From: DRTC01 sp964521025
Lineage (GTDB): Bacteria > Cloacimonadota > Cloacimonadia > Cloacimonadales > TCS61
Length of the DNA: 64,000 bases
Direction of reading: 5' to 3'
Assembly (NCBI GenBank): GCA_964521025.1
Contig: CAZFPK010000007.1
Location: 42,425-106,424 of the forward strand
The notes below the pieces were generated by a model that was not told the DNA's origin, searched no databases, and worked only from the letters and a program-made list of their open reading frames with translations. The position numbers and the translations under genes were made by a program. Positions 33,835-44,117 of the stretch are shown here, in pieces; within the stretch, counting starts at the first letter, position 1; every line of letters starts with the position of its first letter.

Positions 33835-34254
33835 ATGCGAAGTAAAAGACCTATTTTATTAGTTGAAGATGATATTGTCGATGCCATGACAGTAAAAAGA
33901 GCCCTGAAAGATATTAAAGTTACTAACAAAATGGATTTAGTTGGTAATGGTGAGGAAGCTCTTGAATATTTAAGAAAACCTGAAAATGAAGAACCTTGCA
34001 TAATTCTTTTAGATTTGAATATGCCGAAAATGAACGGGAAGGAATTTCTTAAAATAGCGAAAAAAGACGAAAGAATAAAGAAAATTCCGGTTGTTGTGCT
34101 GACCACTTCCAAAGAAGAGCAGGACAGGATCGAAAGTTTTAATTTGGGGATTGCCGGTTATATGATCAAGCCTGTCGATTATCTGCAGTTTGTAGAAGTC
34201 ATTAAAACGATCAATATGTATTGGACATTAAGCGAACTACCAAAAGATAGTTGA
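33835..34254 (+). CDS. CheY/Rcp1-like single-domain response regulator
   Basis: 139 aa from ATG 33835 (MRSKRPILLVEDDIVD); an upstream in-frame extension overlapping the kinase gene is unlikely to be translated. Receiver signatures: acidic VEDD, phospho-acceptor Asp in IILLDLNMPKMNG, Thr-Thr in VVVLTTSKEEQD and Lys in YMIKPVDYLQF. No output domain. The DLNMPKMNGKEF and TTSKEEQDRIESFNLGI wording is typical of Rcp1-type regulators paired with bacteriophytochrome-like or PAS kinases. It probably works with the kinase just upstream. Confidence 0.93.
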   Translation: MRSKRPILLVEDDIVDAMTVKRALKDIKVTNKMDLVGNGEEALEYLRKPENEEPCIILLDLNMPKMNGKEFLKIAKKDERIKKIPVVVLTTSKEEQDRIESFNLGIAGYMIKPVDYLQFVEVIKTINMYWTLSELPKDS

Positions 34255-34292
34255 TGGATGTTGTATATTTAAAGTTTTTTTATACAATGATA

Positions 34293-34327
34293 ACCTGGCT
34301 TTTCCCTAAAGATTGGAAAAGCCAGGT
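34293..34327. terminator. Bidirectional terminator between convergent genes
   Basis: ACCTGGCTTTTCC (34293-34305), loop CTAAAGATT, GGAAAAGCCAGGT (34315-34327): a perfect 13-bp stem placed between the + regulator and the - nuclease gene. A weaker hairpin, TTGTATA/TATACAA, precedes it (34261-34287). Confidence 0.8.
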
Positions 34328-34401
34328 ATCATTTATCCAGAAAATGATTTAAATTGAATTTTAAATGAAATTCTATCATAGATACGGGATAATTTATTAT
34401 T

Positions 34402-37400
34402 CTATTCCGCTGTAACCTGATAAAATTTCTTGATATCAATAACTTCCAGGATAGCTTCACCAACATCAGTAACGGTAGCTTCTAAAGTAGAAAAAGAGCC
34501 ATAAGGATTCTCGTCGGAATAGATCTTGTATTCATAACCTTCATTATTCCAGCTAATCCTGATACTGTCCCCACTGGCGATTATTTCGATCGCGATATTA
34601 TCCGGCGCTTCAGGTTGGGAATCAGGAATGATAATATATGTCGAATCCCGTGGTTCGATCTTATAATTGCCGTAGGAATAATAAAGAGGTCCTGTAACTT
34701 CGTACGTAATTCCCAAAGTCGGCTCGTAAAGATAATGTAAATCATCGATTCGGATAGAACCTGAACCATCATTGATAGACCATTCTCCCCAATCATTCGG
34801 TGCATCGGGATTTTCGTTGTCACACTCACCTGTTGTTTGTACCAGAACCCCTTCATAATCTTCCGCATTGCAGCCGGAAGTTGTAAGAACTGTGGGAGCA
34901 GGTAATTCATTGCCGGTTGAGAGAGTATCAACACTGGAAACATTTTTGATTTCTGTTAATCCATTGTATTCATCGACTTCACCCTGGATTCTAACCTCAT
35001 CTCCGACATCCATTCCATGACCGTAACCGTAAACATAAATTCCATTCCAGGCTCCTGCTCCGTCTTGCAGGAAATATCCCTGGATAAAATCTGCAGTTAC
35101 AATGCCGGAAGTAATGACGATTTCTCCATCAAAAGGAGAAGAGCTCGATTGTCCCTGAATTTCATAAATAGTATAATCATCCGGAATTGTATAAGAATCT
35201 GTGGGAGAAGTCGTGGTTTCCTCATCATCGTCCGTTGCTTCGATATAAAAATAAACAGTTGTTCCGGCAGCTTGACCGGGAATCGAACTATCCGTCGTAT
35301 AATTATCTCTTAAAGTAACGGACATATTTATTTCATTGGGAAAAGTAGTTCCATCCGTTCCCCAGAATAGAGATGCGGATTCGATTGTTCCATCAGAATC
35401 TGAAATATCGGCAGAAACGGAAACCGCATCATTTTCATAAGGTGTTTCCGGGTCTGTCATAATATTGGAAATTACCGGAGGTAAATTTTCACCTTCTCCA
35501 AACTGATGTGTTCCCAGGTTATCTAAATAGTCCTGGGAATATACAGTCCATTCGGAATTCGATGTATCTGTTCCGGCAGAAGCGTTCCAATCCGTATTCC
35601 CTTCGATAATACCGGCTTTTCTAACCAATGTATGGTCTTTTGTGGCATTAGTTGTACCGGCAACATCCCAGCCGGAACCCGGGTCTGCTCCTTCTTCTCC
35701 AATAGCATCGATGAGTGTCATTGTTCTATTGATATCTTTGGCAAGTCCAACCGCATCATCTCCATTCCAGTCTGCATTACTCCAGGTAATATCAGCAAGA
35801 TTTAAGATTGTCGAATTTGCACTCGGATGAGCTATAATATAAACACTGTCATTAGATAAAGTTCCTGATAAAGATAATGTTAGTTCGGGCCAGGACCCTC
35901 CATTTGTAACCTTCCAAATCTCATAATCAGATAGATCGACAGAATTACCGGTGCCATTAAAGATCTCCAGGGCTTTGTTATAACTGCTGCCTTCGATATA
36001 TTCGGAAATGAAAAGATCATTCGCTGTTTGTGTTCCTATTATGGAGAAATAATCATCGCTTTCATCGTTTGGAATTCCATCATTTGCATCTGAGATTCTG
36101 ATCTTATAATCATTCCCAACAGTCTGTTCCAAAGGAATAGACCATGCCCAGATGCTGTCATTTTCAGTAGATGAGACCAATTCCGTATAATCTTGAGAAC
36201 TTTCTTTATACAATTCGATTTTGATATTTCCTTCAAAATCGAGAGATGTCCAGGTTATATCATATTCGGTTCCTTTTTCCCATTCTTCGATTCCATTGGG
36301 AACTGTTACCGTCAGAATCGGATTTACTGCTTCATGGCTACCGAGATAATCGAAAGTATCGCTTGGATATTCATCCCATTCCCCATTTGTTCTCGGATCT
36401 TGAGGTCCGCTTAACGGTTCCGTAACAGATGATTTCCTCACATAAGTAACATCCTGACCAAAACTAATATCACCCGGAATTCCGATTCTGTCGATTTCCA
36501 CTCCATATTTCAGGAGACGAACCTGGTCGTCTCCATTAAAATTAATAACTCCATTATCCGTATCATCAGCGACAGCCAGGATTGCCGGGTCTGCTTGCGA
36601 ATTTGCCAGCACAAAAACATCGTCGTTTGCCAGAGTTCCCGAGTAATTGTAAGTATTTGCCCAAACTCCATAACCATTTGTATCCTTTTCCAAACTATAA
36701 ATCGAAAGATCGACAGCCGCTCCGGTGCCGTTATAAATTTCGATTGCTTTGTTATAACTGCTGCCTTCGATATATTCGGAAAGGATAAGATATGTTTGAA
36801 AACTATCTAAACTGGAAAAATCAGCATAAACCGGAAGATGGTCCGAAGCATCATGAAGAGCGTCGGCAACAGAATCAGGAACTGCTGTATTATCACCATC
36901 GTTAACAGATTGGTTGAAATGAGCACCGTCATTTCCATAAGTTGTAAAACTGTCGCTAATGTATTCTATTCCCGAACTGTTGTTCAATTCATAATAAGTA
37001 AAGATAAAATCGAATTTATCATCCAGACCGCCACCTGCTCCTCCGCCAAATTGTTCAAATCTCGATGATTGAGTATGAACAGCAGCATAGGCAATGCTAT
37101 TGTGCCAGGAGCCAACCTGGTCACATAGATCCAAAGACCTACCGGAATTATCGGCTTCATCTGCGATAAATTTCTGGTAACCTGTTTCCGAAGAAGTATA
37201 AAAATTCATATCACCGACAATGATGAATTCAGTTCCATCCGGAAGCGAAGTTATGTGGTTTCTTAAAGTTGTCACAGATTCATAACGGTTCTGTTCATTT
37301 TCAGAACCATCCGCTGCTTTCAGATGACAACTATAAAATCTGATGGGATTGTCATTGATAGACATCACATATTCGGATATGTCACGCGGATATGTTCCGA

Positions 37401-37728
37401 TCGTATCCTGATTGGATAGAGAAGCGATTGAAGTTCGATAAAAAAGCATGTTGTTCAAATCACCATCCGGGATAAAATCTGCTCGTGCAAAACCTCCGAT
37501 GACATCATTTAAAATGGCTAACATAGAATCAGCAGCAGATGCGGTACCAATTTCCTGACAGATCAAGATATCCGGTTCCGTATTATTTAAAACAGTCCGG
37601 AAATCTGAAAGTCGAGAAGTTCCTTCAAAATTCAAAGCATTATAAGAAATAACTCTGAAATTAGTGTCTGAAAATAAATTGGCTGATATGAGAAAACTTA
37701 ATATCAAGATAAATTTAAAAAAAATCAT
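34402..37728 (-). CDS. Secreted multidomain nuclease (EEP + lamin-tail domains + OB-fold)
   Basis: 1108 aa behind GGAG. Signal peptide 1-20. Domains: an EEP/DNase I-like catalytic domain (about 22-310; ISYNALNFEG, ILICQEI, YSCHLKAADG, IIVGDMNF, DDKFDFIF, SDHLPVYADF); a first lamin-tail domain (LILSEYIEGSSYNKAIEIYN); an Ig-like domain (VPNGIEEWEKGTEYDITW); a second lamin-tail domain (LFISEYIEGSSYNKALEIFN); another Ig-like domain; a nuclease-type OB-fold (IQGQSSSSPFDGEIVITSG, GDEVRIQGEVDEYNGLTEI); and a C-terminal Fn3-like domain ending KKFYQVTAE. The mix of EEP, lamin-tail and OB-fold is that of large extracellular DNases. It probably degrades extracellular DNA for phosphate or nucleosides. 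Confidence 0.88.
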   Translation of the reverse strand: MIFFKFILILSFLISANLFSDTNFRVISYNALNFEGTSRLSDFRTVLNNTEPDILICQEIGTASAADSMLAILNDVIGGFARADFIPDGDLNNMLFYRTSIASLSNQDTIGTYPRDISEYVMSINDNPIRFYSCHLKAADGSENEQNRYESVTTLRNHITSLPDGTEFIIVGDMNFYTSSETGYQKFIADEADNSGRSLDLCDQVGSWHNSIAYAAVHTQSSRFEQFGGGAGGGLDDKFDFIFTYYELNNSSGIEYISDSFTTYGNDGAHFNQSVNDGDNTAVPDSVADALHDASDHLPVYADFSSLDSFQTYLILSEYIEGSSYNKAIEIYNGTGAAVDLSIYSLEKDTNGYGVWANTYNYSGTLANDDVFVLANSQADPAILAVADDTDNGVINFNGDDQVRLLKYGVEIDRIGIPGDISFGQDVTYVRKSSVTEPLSGPQDPRTNGEWDEYPSDTFDYLGSHEAVNPILTVTVPNGIEEWEKGTEYDITWTSLDFEGNIKIELYKESSQDYTELVSSTENDSIWAWSIPLEQTVGNDYKIRISDANDGIPNDESDDYFSIIGTQTANDLFISEYIEGSSYNKALEIFNGTGNSVDLSDYEIWKVTNGGSWPELTLSLSGTLSNDSVYIIAHPSANSTILNLADITWSNADWNGDDAVGLAKDINRTMTLIDAIGEEGADPGSGWDVAGTTNATKDHTLVRKAGIIEGNTDWNASAGTDTSNSEWTVYSQDYLDNLGTHQFGEGENLPPVISNIMTDPETPYENDAVSVSADISDSDGTIESASLFWGTDGTTFPNEINMSVTLRDNYTTDSSIPGQAAGTTVYFYIEATDDDEETTTSPTDSYTIPDDYTIYEIQGQSSSSPFDGEIVITSGIVTADFIQGYFLQDGAGAWNGIYVYGYGHGMDVGDEVRIQGEVDEYNGLTEIKNVSSVDTLSTGNELPAPTVLTTSGCNAEDYEGVLVQTTGECDNENPDAPNDWGEWSINDGSGSIRIDDLHYLYEPTLGITYEVTGPLYYSYGNYKIEPRDSTYIIIPDSQPEAPDNIAIEIIASGDSIRISWNNEGYEYKIYSDENPYGSFSTLEATVTDVGEAILEVIDIKKFYQVTAE

Positions 37729-37744
37729 AGAATCTCCATTGAAT

Positions 37745-37779
37745 GAAAAAGGCAGAAGAAATTTCTCCCCCCTGCCTTT
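37745..37779 (-). terminator. Intrinsic terminator of the 37801-40986 gene
   Basis: On the - strand AAAGGCAG pairs with CTGCCTTT (37748-37755 / 37772-37779) and is followed by further T residues. It lies just after the stop at 37801 and before the start region of the nuclease gene. Confidence 0.65.
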
Positions 37780-37800
37780 CTTATTTATTATTTTTTTTGA

Positions 37801-40800
37801 TCAATTATTTGCTGTTACCCGGAAGAATTTTTTAGTATCGAGTGTTTCGGTATAAGTTCCGGATGTATTTCCTGTTTCCTCTTCCGTAGCAAATGACCCG
37901 TAAGGATCGGAATCACTATAGATCGTGTATGTTACACCGGCTTCGACATCCCAGGAAATCGTAACATTTGTTCCGTCTTGGGAAATTGTGATATTCTGGG
38001 GAGGATCCGGGGTTGGGGCTGAATTCGCCGCTCCGGGACTTCCACCCGTAGCTGCACTTGCATGCCAGTTTTCTGCTAAAGTATTATCCAATGAAGGACC
38101 GTTTAATTCGAGAGAAGGTCCGTCCCCATCGGGTTCGGTTGGCCAAGGTGTATAATCATCATAATCTACATAATCGATTTGGTTGTTACCGGCATCACGC
38201 AGATCGATATCTTCTCCGCCGTTGCTCAAGCCACCACTCGACCATTCGAAGACCTGATAACCATTTCCGTCATAGGTTGTATCCTCATATGCAACGATGA
38301 TATATTCCCCGGGGTCTATCGAACTTCCTCCCGGGAAAGTAAAGGTTATTCCTTGATCAAAACTATAATCTGTTAAATCGACAGTAATTGCGTCATTATT
38401 GTATAATTCGAGGAATTCGTAATACTGATCATCGCCTTGCAGGTCACCGCTTGGATTATAGTGAATTTCATTGATCACGATATCAGCCAGACCTTCGGAA
38501 TAGGAGAAGTTCTCGCTGTCATCGGACGGATTACCAGCCAGATCTTCGACGCCAACAGCAGCTAGAGTATAATTGCCTTCGGTCATTCCGGTTACCGTCA
38601 AAGTAACTTCAGAATTATCAGATTCATCCCTGACAGCAGCGGTTACCGTTACATCTCTGGCTGTGATAGTATAGTTAGTGGTTGTTTCCGCGGTTGTTTC
38701 TTCGACATCTTCATTGAAAGTAACGACTACGGTAGTAGAATCTGTAGCAATTACATCTTCGATAGTCGGAGGTGTTATATCCTGTCCATCGGAATTTTCT
38801 GCACCGGGAGTACCACCATTTTCGGAACTTGCCTGCCAGCTGGTTCCTAAAGTATTGTCGTAAGCAGGATCGATCAATTCGAGGGAAGGTCCGTCTCCAT
38901 CAGGAGCAGTTGGCCAATCTCCACCGTCATCATAAGGAACATTATCGACCAATCTGTCGGCAGTATCGAATAAACGGACTTCATCACCTCCGTTATTAAG
39001 AGCCCAGGTAACATCCCCACTTCCGTCATAATCCGGAGTAAATCCAAGCGGAGGACTTCCAATTGCTATAGCTATCGTGAAATAACCTCCGGCTGCGATC
39101 GAATGTCCAGCTGGAATAACCAGGTGGTCATGGCCATTGTCATCATCCAGGACATAGAAATTTTCCAGGTCGATCGCGGCACCAGTTGTATTGTGTAGTT
39201 CGATCCATTCATTATCAGTTCCGGGGGAATTATACATTATTTCATTGATAACGATCGCTCCATCCGGAAGAGGGGCAATGTAACTGAAATCTTCGCTATC
39301 ATTGGAAGGATTGCCGCTAAGATCTTCCACTCCAGTTGCCGTAAGTGTGTAATTTCCCTCAGTCATACCGGTAACTGTTAGAGTAACATGAGTAGCATCT
39401 CCGACATCCAGAACTGCGTCTGTCACTGTTACATCCCTGGCTACTATAGAATAATTTCCAGTTGTTTCAGCAGTTGTTTCTTCCACATCCTCATTGAAAT
39501 AAACTTCCACTGTATTTTCGTCAGGAGCAGCGGCAGAGGTAATAGTCGGAGGATCATAATCGCCGGAAATAATATAATCGCTGTCATCTCTGGGGTTGAT
39601 CCTGTAATTTTCATCGGAGTTGTACCAGTCGATAATCCCTACAATTTCCGAATATTCGGAACCAACATTCAAAGAAATGACTCCAAAATGATAATCGACA
39701 TTATCTCCAACATGGAAATAAAAAGTATCCCGAAAAGATGGAGAAACCCAGCTGCATCTATAGTCATAATCGGTATAAGAAACAACCGTAAAATCTTCGA
39801 TTTTACATAATTGTCCTTCGTAAATCTCACCAGGATTTTCATCAGCAACCAAATCTTCATCGATATCCGAACCATTTATAACTGTCGGTCCGTAAGGAGT
39901 ATTTCCAGTTGAAATCGTTGAGATAAGTTCCGGATCTACCAGTTCGGTTAAACTGTAATACGGGGATCTTTTTGCAAATACTAAGATTTCATCACCAACA
40001 TCGACCAGATTGTCAAAACCGCTGTCATAGATCATAACACCGTTATAAGCTCCAAAATTATCATGAATCCAGACATTATTGTATTCATCATTTGCTGAAA
40101 TAATTCCTGTATAAGTGGCGAAATGAGTATCATCGACAGTTCCACCGGGAATACTCGTGTTTGTGTACATAATCGGCATAATTCCGGCATAAAAATCATA
40201 GTTGGTTCCGTTAGCCGAATCATCGATATTATCGAGAGTTCGATCTCCGTCGATAGTTGCGGAAGCACCTGTCAGGTGTACGACGGTTGCATCTAAAGCA
40301 TCTATTGTGGCTCCCGAGAAAGTAATCGTTGCAGTTCCGGTCAGTGTATAATCTGCCGGATCGACAGCAGCAACATCATTTGTATAAATAACATCGATCT
40401 CCGAATCGCTGATGGAATATGCTTTACTGATTTCGACTGTGGTCGAAGCGGTGAAACTGGCGTCGTCAACATAAACTGTTGCTTCACCATCCCAACCGGA
40501 GACATCATAAACTCTTATTTCAACATCGGCAGTAACAGCTCCGGTGGGTGCTGCTTGCAAACCGCTGGTCATTTGCTGCCAATCCGGTGAATCGGAAGAA
40601 TAATCTCCATAATAACCGGAGATAAATCCTCCTCCGGAATCGTACCAACGAACAGTAACTCGACACCTTCCATCCGGATCGTTATCCAAAGCCCAGTAGG
40701 TGAAGAGATAGTTCGTTCCTTCCGTAACTGCAACATCTTGCTGCCTCAGGTAACGAGTAGAAGTTGTTGTCCAGGTCAGATTAACTGAATAAGTTCCGCC

Positions 40801-40986
40801 GTGTATTTCAGTTGCTTCTTGAGCAGCAGTTATACTTGTTCCCGAAAGGTTCCAATCATCCGGTGGACCGGAAGCGCCGTTTACAGTCCAGTTTTCAAAA
40901 CCTTCATTAGTCAATAGTTCTTGAGCAAAGGCAAAATTTGCAATTACAAAGAACATTATGAAACCAATAAATAAAACTTTTTTCAT
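37801..40986 (-). CDS. Secreted lamin-tail / Ig-like multidomain protein
   Basis: 1061 aa with a GGAGGG site and signal peptide 1-21 (FAFAQ). N-terminal carbohydrate-binding-like jelly roll (LLTNEGFENWTVNGASGP), then an OB-fold-like region (ATYTGIISANDEYNNVWIHD, INPRDDSDYII) that resembles the one in the nuclease at 34402. SbsA-type Ig domains (TVEVYFNEDVEETTAETTGN; TVVVTFNEDVEETTAETTTN) alternate with two lamin-tail domains (IVINEIMYNSPGTDNEWIEL; IVINEIHYNPSGD). A terminal Fn3-like module ends KKFFRVTANN. No catalytic domain was found. It is probably a surface adhesin or scaffold companion of the neighbouring nuclease. The two Ig/LTD units are near-repeats, showing internal duplication. Confidence 0.8.
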   Translation of the reverse strand: MKKVLFIGFIMFFVIANFAFAQELLTNEGFENWTVNGASGPPDDWNLSGTSITAAQEATEIHGGTYSVNLTWTTTSTRYLRQQDVAVTEGTNYLFTYWALDNDPDGRCRVTVRWYDSGGGFISGYYGDYSSDSPDWQQMTSGLQAAPTGAVTADVEIRVYDVSGWDGEATVYVDDASFTASTTVEISKAYSISDSEIDVIYTNDVAAVDPADYTLTGTATITFSGATIDALDATVVHLTGASATIDGDRTLDNIDDSANGTNYDFYAGIMPIMYTNTSIPGGTVDDTHFATYTGIISANDEYNNVWIHDNFGAYNGVMIYDSGFDNLVDVGDEILVFAKRSPYYSLTELVDPELISTISTGNTPYGPTVINGSDIDEDLVADENPGEIYEGQLCKIEDFTVVSYTDYDYRCSWVSPSFRDTFYFHVGDNVDYHFGVISLNVGSEYSEIVGIIDWYNSDENYRINPRDDSDYIISGDYDPPTITSAAAPDENTVEVYFNEDVEETTAETTGNYSIVARDVTVTDAVLDVGDATHVTLTVTGMTEGNYTLTATGVEDLSGNPSNDSEDFSYIAPLPDGAIVINEIMYNSPGTDNEWIELHNTTGAAIDLENFYVLDDDNGHDHLVIPAGHSIAAGGYFTIAIAIGSPPLGFTPDYDGSGDVTWALNNGGDEVRLFDTADRLVDNVPYDDGGDWPTAPDGDGPSLELIDPAYDNTLGTSWQASSENGGTPGAENSDGQDITPPTIEDVIATDSTTVVVTFNEDVEETTAETTTNYTITARDVTVTAAVRDESDNSEVTLTVTGMTEGNYTLAAVGVEDLAGNPSDDSENFSYSEGLADIVINEIHYNPSGDLQGDDQYYEFLELYNNDAITVDLTDYSFDQGITFTFPGGSSIDPGEYIIVAYEDTTYDGNGYQVFEWSSGGLSNGGEDIDLRDAGNNQIDYVDYDDYTPWPTEPDGDGPSLELNGPSLDNTLAENWHASAATGGSPGAANSAPTPDPPQNITISQDGTNVTISWDVEAGVTYTIYSDSDPYGSFATEEETGNTSGTYTETLDTKKFFRVTANN

Positions 40987-41363
40987 TTTCCCTCCATTTT
41001 TTTTATTTGGTTAACACACAAAAAAATCAAAAAAAGTTGTAAGTCAACTTTATGATTTTACCTAAATTTCTAAATTTTTTCACATCTATTTTCCATCCAA
41101 AGCAAAAGACACAATCTTAATTATGAAATTCTATGTCAAATCATTTTTCTAACTTCCAAAGGAAAGATTAATTATAATTATCTAATTTATACAATTACAT
41201 GATGTTAGCAAATATCATTTTATCAAATTTGTAACCTCGATCCGTTCATGTGTCATTTTCATTTCGTATTACTCGAGGAAAGAGAGAATATAACAAATAT
41301 TTCGATTTCAAAAGGGAAGTTTCGAGATTGAAGATCGTATTTACAAATGATTCAAATTAGCAT
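40987..41363. other. Intergenic region, nothing recognised
   Basis: 377 bp of AT-rich DNA between two - strand genes. No gene, tRNA or strong hairpin stands out; it must hold the promoter of the 37801-40986 gene. Confidence 0.5.
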
Positions 41364-42956
41364 TTACTTGTTCATCAGGATAATTTTTTGAACCTTTGTT
41401 TTCGTGGAAGCCGAAAGCTTAATGATATATATTCCGGAAGAATTTTTTTTCATGTTTTGATCTCTTCCGTTCCAATTAATGGAATATGTATCGGGCTGTA
41501 ATTCTCGATGAATAAGATTTCTAACCTTCTCTCCTTTAACATTATAGATATTCAAATTTATAAATTCCGGGCGTGTAAGAGAAAAGTGAATAACTGTTTC
41601 ATAATTAAAGGGATTCGGATAATTTCCTAACAGACTTATCGTTTCGGTATTATCTATAATCTGATCATCAGCGAGTGCTGAACTATTGGCAGAGCCTGGG
41701 GTGGGAGTATTCATAAAAATCCAGTTTTCCGAACCATCCGGATAGCGTCCGTAGGAAACATCGATCGTCTGCACTCCGAAACTGAGAGTATCGATAGGAG
41801 TGGTTCCGTAAAAAGCGAATAAACCAATTTGTTCGCCATCAATGGAAAGTTTGAAATCTAGATGCAGAACTCCGAATTCGATGTCGCTGTCCGCCCAGAG
41901 CAGGAGGAAACTGCCGGGAGCAATAGTTGTCGAATCCGGTTGAGTAGTAGGGATCATCCACCAATCTTCCGGTTCCTGAAATTTATCCGTTAGATACATA
42001 CCGCCAATATCGATAGGTTCAGTCGATGCATTATAGATTTCAATCCAGTCATCGAAATCGCCTTGCGGATCAGTGATCGTGGAATCATTATCAGCCATGA
42101 ATTCGTTGAGATAAAGAAGTGGAATTTCGTAATCGACGATATAATGCATGATAATATCGGGAGAAGTTACGGGATAAACAGTCGATTCTCCTTCATTATC
42201 AGTTGCTTCGATATAATACTGAACTTCAGTGCCACTGGCTTGGGAAGGAATGTAACAACCATAAATTCCGTCTTCTTCGTCCAAATCTCCATGATCTCCG
42301 TCATCCCACATGATCAAATCGATGAAACCGGAACCAGTATCATATTTCGTGTAAACAGTAGAAACAAAATTATCATCGGTAACTGTGGCAACGACATTAA
42401 CATCCTGACCGGAACTCGGAAGAAGCGGGAATTGAGCAAAATCTGAAATATTTGGCGGATTATTGCTTTGCCCGTTTGAATACCCGGGAGTCGGAGCAGA
42501 CATAAATATCCAGTTATCGGCTCCATCAGGATATCTTCCTTCGGAAATATCCATTTCCTGAGGACCAAAAGTATAGGAATCGATAATTGTCGAGCCATCA
42601 GTATCAATCAGTCCGATTTCTTCTCCACCGGAAGAAAGTTTGAAATTCGTATGAACATCTCCTTGTTCTTCATCATTATCAGCCCAGAATAAGAGAAAAC
42701 TTCCTCCTGAAATTACAACTCCATCCGGTATCTGCCATTTGGTCAAATCTGTAAGATCATCGGTCAAATACATTTCGGATAATTCGATGGCATAGACATT
42801 TGGATTATACAATTCGATCCAATCATCGAATGCACCCGGTTCGTCAGGATCTTCGATAACATTGTCATTATCTGCCATAAATTCATTGATAAATAAGGTT
42901 TGAGTAAAAAGCAGCAAACCTGTCAGAAAAAATACTGTGCACATAATTTTTTTCAT
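41364..42956 (-). CDS. Secreted lamin-tail-domain protein with sorting-type C-terminus
   Basis: 530 aa from ATG 42956 (MKKIMCTVFFLTG) behind GGAGG; longer in-frame starts upstream lack a ribosome site. Signal peptide about 1-20. Two lamin-tail domains (LFINEFMADNDNVIEDPDEP; LYLNEFMADNDSTITDPQGD), each ending SYGRYPDGSENWIFM-like, flank an Ig-like domain. The C-terminal sorting-type domain reads LGNYPNPFNYETVIHFSL, IYNVKGEKVRNLI, NGRDQNMKKNSSGIYIIKL. It is likely exported to the cell surface; no enzymatic motif is visible. The lamin-tail units are closely related to those in the lipoprotein at 43158. Confidence 0.82.
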   Translation of the reverse strand: MKKIMCTVFFLTGLLLFTQTLFINEFMADNDNVIEDPDEPGAFDDWIELYNPNVYAIELSEMYLTDDLTDLTKWQIPDGVVISGGSFLLFWADNDEEQGDVHTNFKLSSGGEEIGLIDTDGSTIIDSYTFGPQEMDISEGRYPDGADNWIFMSAPTPGYSNGQSNNPPNISDFAQFPLLPSSGQDVNVVATVTDDNFVSTVYTKYDTGSGFIDLIMWDDGDHGDLDEEDGIYGCYIPSQASGTEVQYYIEATDNEGESTVYPVTSPDIIMHYIVDYEIPLLYLNEFMADNDSTITDPQGDFDDWIEIYNASTEPIDIGGMYLTDKFQEPEDWWMIPTTQPDSTTIAPGSFLLLWADSDIEFGVLHLDFKLSIDGEQIGLFAFYGTTPIDTLSFGVQTIDVSYGRYPDGSENWIFMNTPTPGSANSSALADDQIIDNTETISLLGNYPNPFNYETVIHFSLTRPEFINLNIYNVKGEKVRNLIHRELQPDTYSINWNGRDQNMKKNSSGIYIIKLSASTKTKVQKIILMNK

Positions 42957-43061
42957 AATTCCTCCATTTTTTACTACCAAGACACGAAGAAACACAAAAG
43001 TTCCTTGTCAATTTTTCTTCGAGATATTTTGCGTAATTCGCGACTGATTTCCTTTTTCATT

Positions 43062-43123
43062 GCCACCAGGAACACGAAAAATATATTTATTTCTTTCGTA
43101 GGTTTTTAGTGAACTTCGTGGCT
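43062..43123. repeat. Interspersed CCACCAGGAACACGAA...GAACTTCGTGGCT repeat
   Basis: GCCACCAGGAACACGAA at the left and GTGAACTTCGTGGCT at the right, inverted-repeat-like (CCACC..ACGAA / TTCGTGG). A second copy is at 45408-45480, and a degenerate one at 42975-43050. A CTCGACATT/AATGTCGAG hairpin follows at 43138-43157. Confidence 0.65.
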
Positions 43124-43157
43124 GATTTTTCTTATTGCTCGACATTGGAATGTCGAG

Positions 43158-44108
43158 TTACGGTTGATTACTCTCTCCGGGAGTTGGATTTTCAAAGGGT
43201 TGCCAGTTATCCGCACCGTCCGGAAATCTTCCGAAAGAAATATCAGCAGTTTGTTCTCCGTAACTTAATGTATCTTCGAGTGTTCCGGTATTTCGGAAAA
43301 GACCGATAAATTCTCCCTGACTATTTAATGTGAAATTTGTATGCAGAACTGTCTTAACGGAATCGGGTTGACCATCCATTTGATCACACCAGATGAGCAG
43401 GAAGCTATTTTCTTCGATGATGGTTGCCGGTGGGATTTGCCATTTACCGATATTAGTTGAATCATCTGTCAGGAACCAACCGGAGATATCAGCGATGGAT
43501 GTACTGTTGTTATACAATTCGATCCAATCACCAAAATTGTTAAAATCAGGATCAGATAAAGTCGTATCATTATCAGCCATAAATTCATTGATAGCAATCT
43601 CATACAAAGAAGGATCCGGATTGGCAGCCGCAGGAGTCGGATATAAAGTTCCAAAATCACCGCCATCGGGAATTCTACCGTAAGAGATATCGGTATTCTG
43701 GTCGCTGAATTCGACCAGATCGACAAGTTTATTATCCTGATCGAAAACCACTAACTTATCCGCAACATCTGAAAAGGAAAAATTCGTATGAATTCCGGTA
43801 CTGTCTTCATCACACCAGATGAGGATATAACTTCCGGCGGTCAGGATAGCGTCAGATTCCAACCTGAATAATTTGTCTTCATTCTTAAATAAAAATCCAT
43901 TTAGATTTACATTTGAATTTCCGGCATTATATAGTTCGAACCAATCATCGTAATCTCCGTTTTCATCCTGGATAGTCGCTTCATTCGCTGCCATTATCTC
44001 GTTGATAAAGATTTTCAAATCGGAATGTTCCGGGTAGGTTATATCTTTCGTATCGCAGCCAAGTAAACCCAGCAAAATCAAACCAAGGCATAAAATATTT
44101 TTCATCAT
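43158..44108 (-). CDS. Lamin-tail-domain lipoprotein
   Basis: 316 aa with a lipoprotein signal (LILLGLLGC, Cys18). Two tandem lamin-tail domains (IFINEIMAANEATIQDENGD; IAINEFMADNDTTLSDPDFN) fill the mature protein, each ending in ISYGRIPDGGDFG / ISFGRFPDGADNW. No sorting domain, consistent with lipid anchoring instead. It starts 9 bp after the stop of the porin gene at 44118, so the two are almost certainly in one transcript. Its role may be to bind the cell surface or a secreted partner; the function is not known. Confidence 0.82.
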   Translation of the reverse strand: MMKNILCLGLILLGLLGCDTKDITYPEHSDLKIFINEIMAANEATIQDENGDYDDWFELYNAGNSNVNLNGFLFKNEDKLFRLESDAILTAGSYILIWCDEDSTGIHTNFSFSDVADKLVVFDQDNKLVDLVEFSDQNTDISYGRIPDGGDFGTLYPTPAAANPDPSLYEIAINEFMADNDTTLSDPDFNNFGDWIELYNNSTSIADISGWFLTDDSTNIGKWQIPPATIIEENSFLLIWCDQMDGQPDSVKTVLHTNFTLNSQGEFIGLFRNTGTLEDTLSYGEQTADISFGRFPDGADNWQPFENPTPGESNQP

Positions 44109-44117
44109 TTCCTCTTT

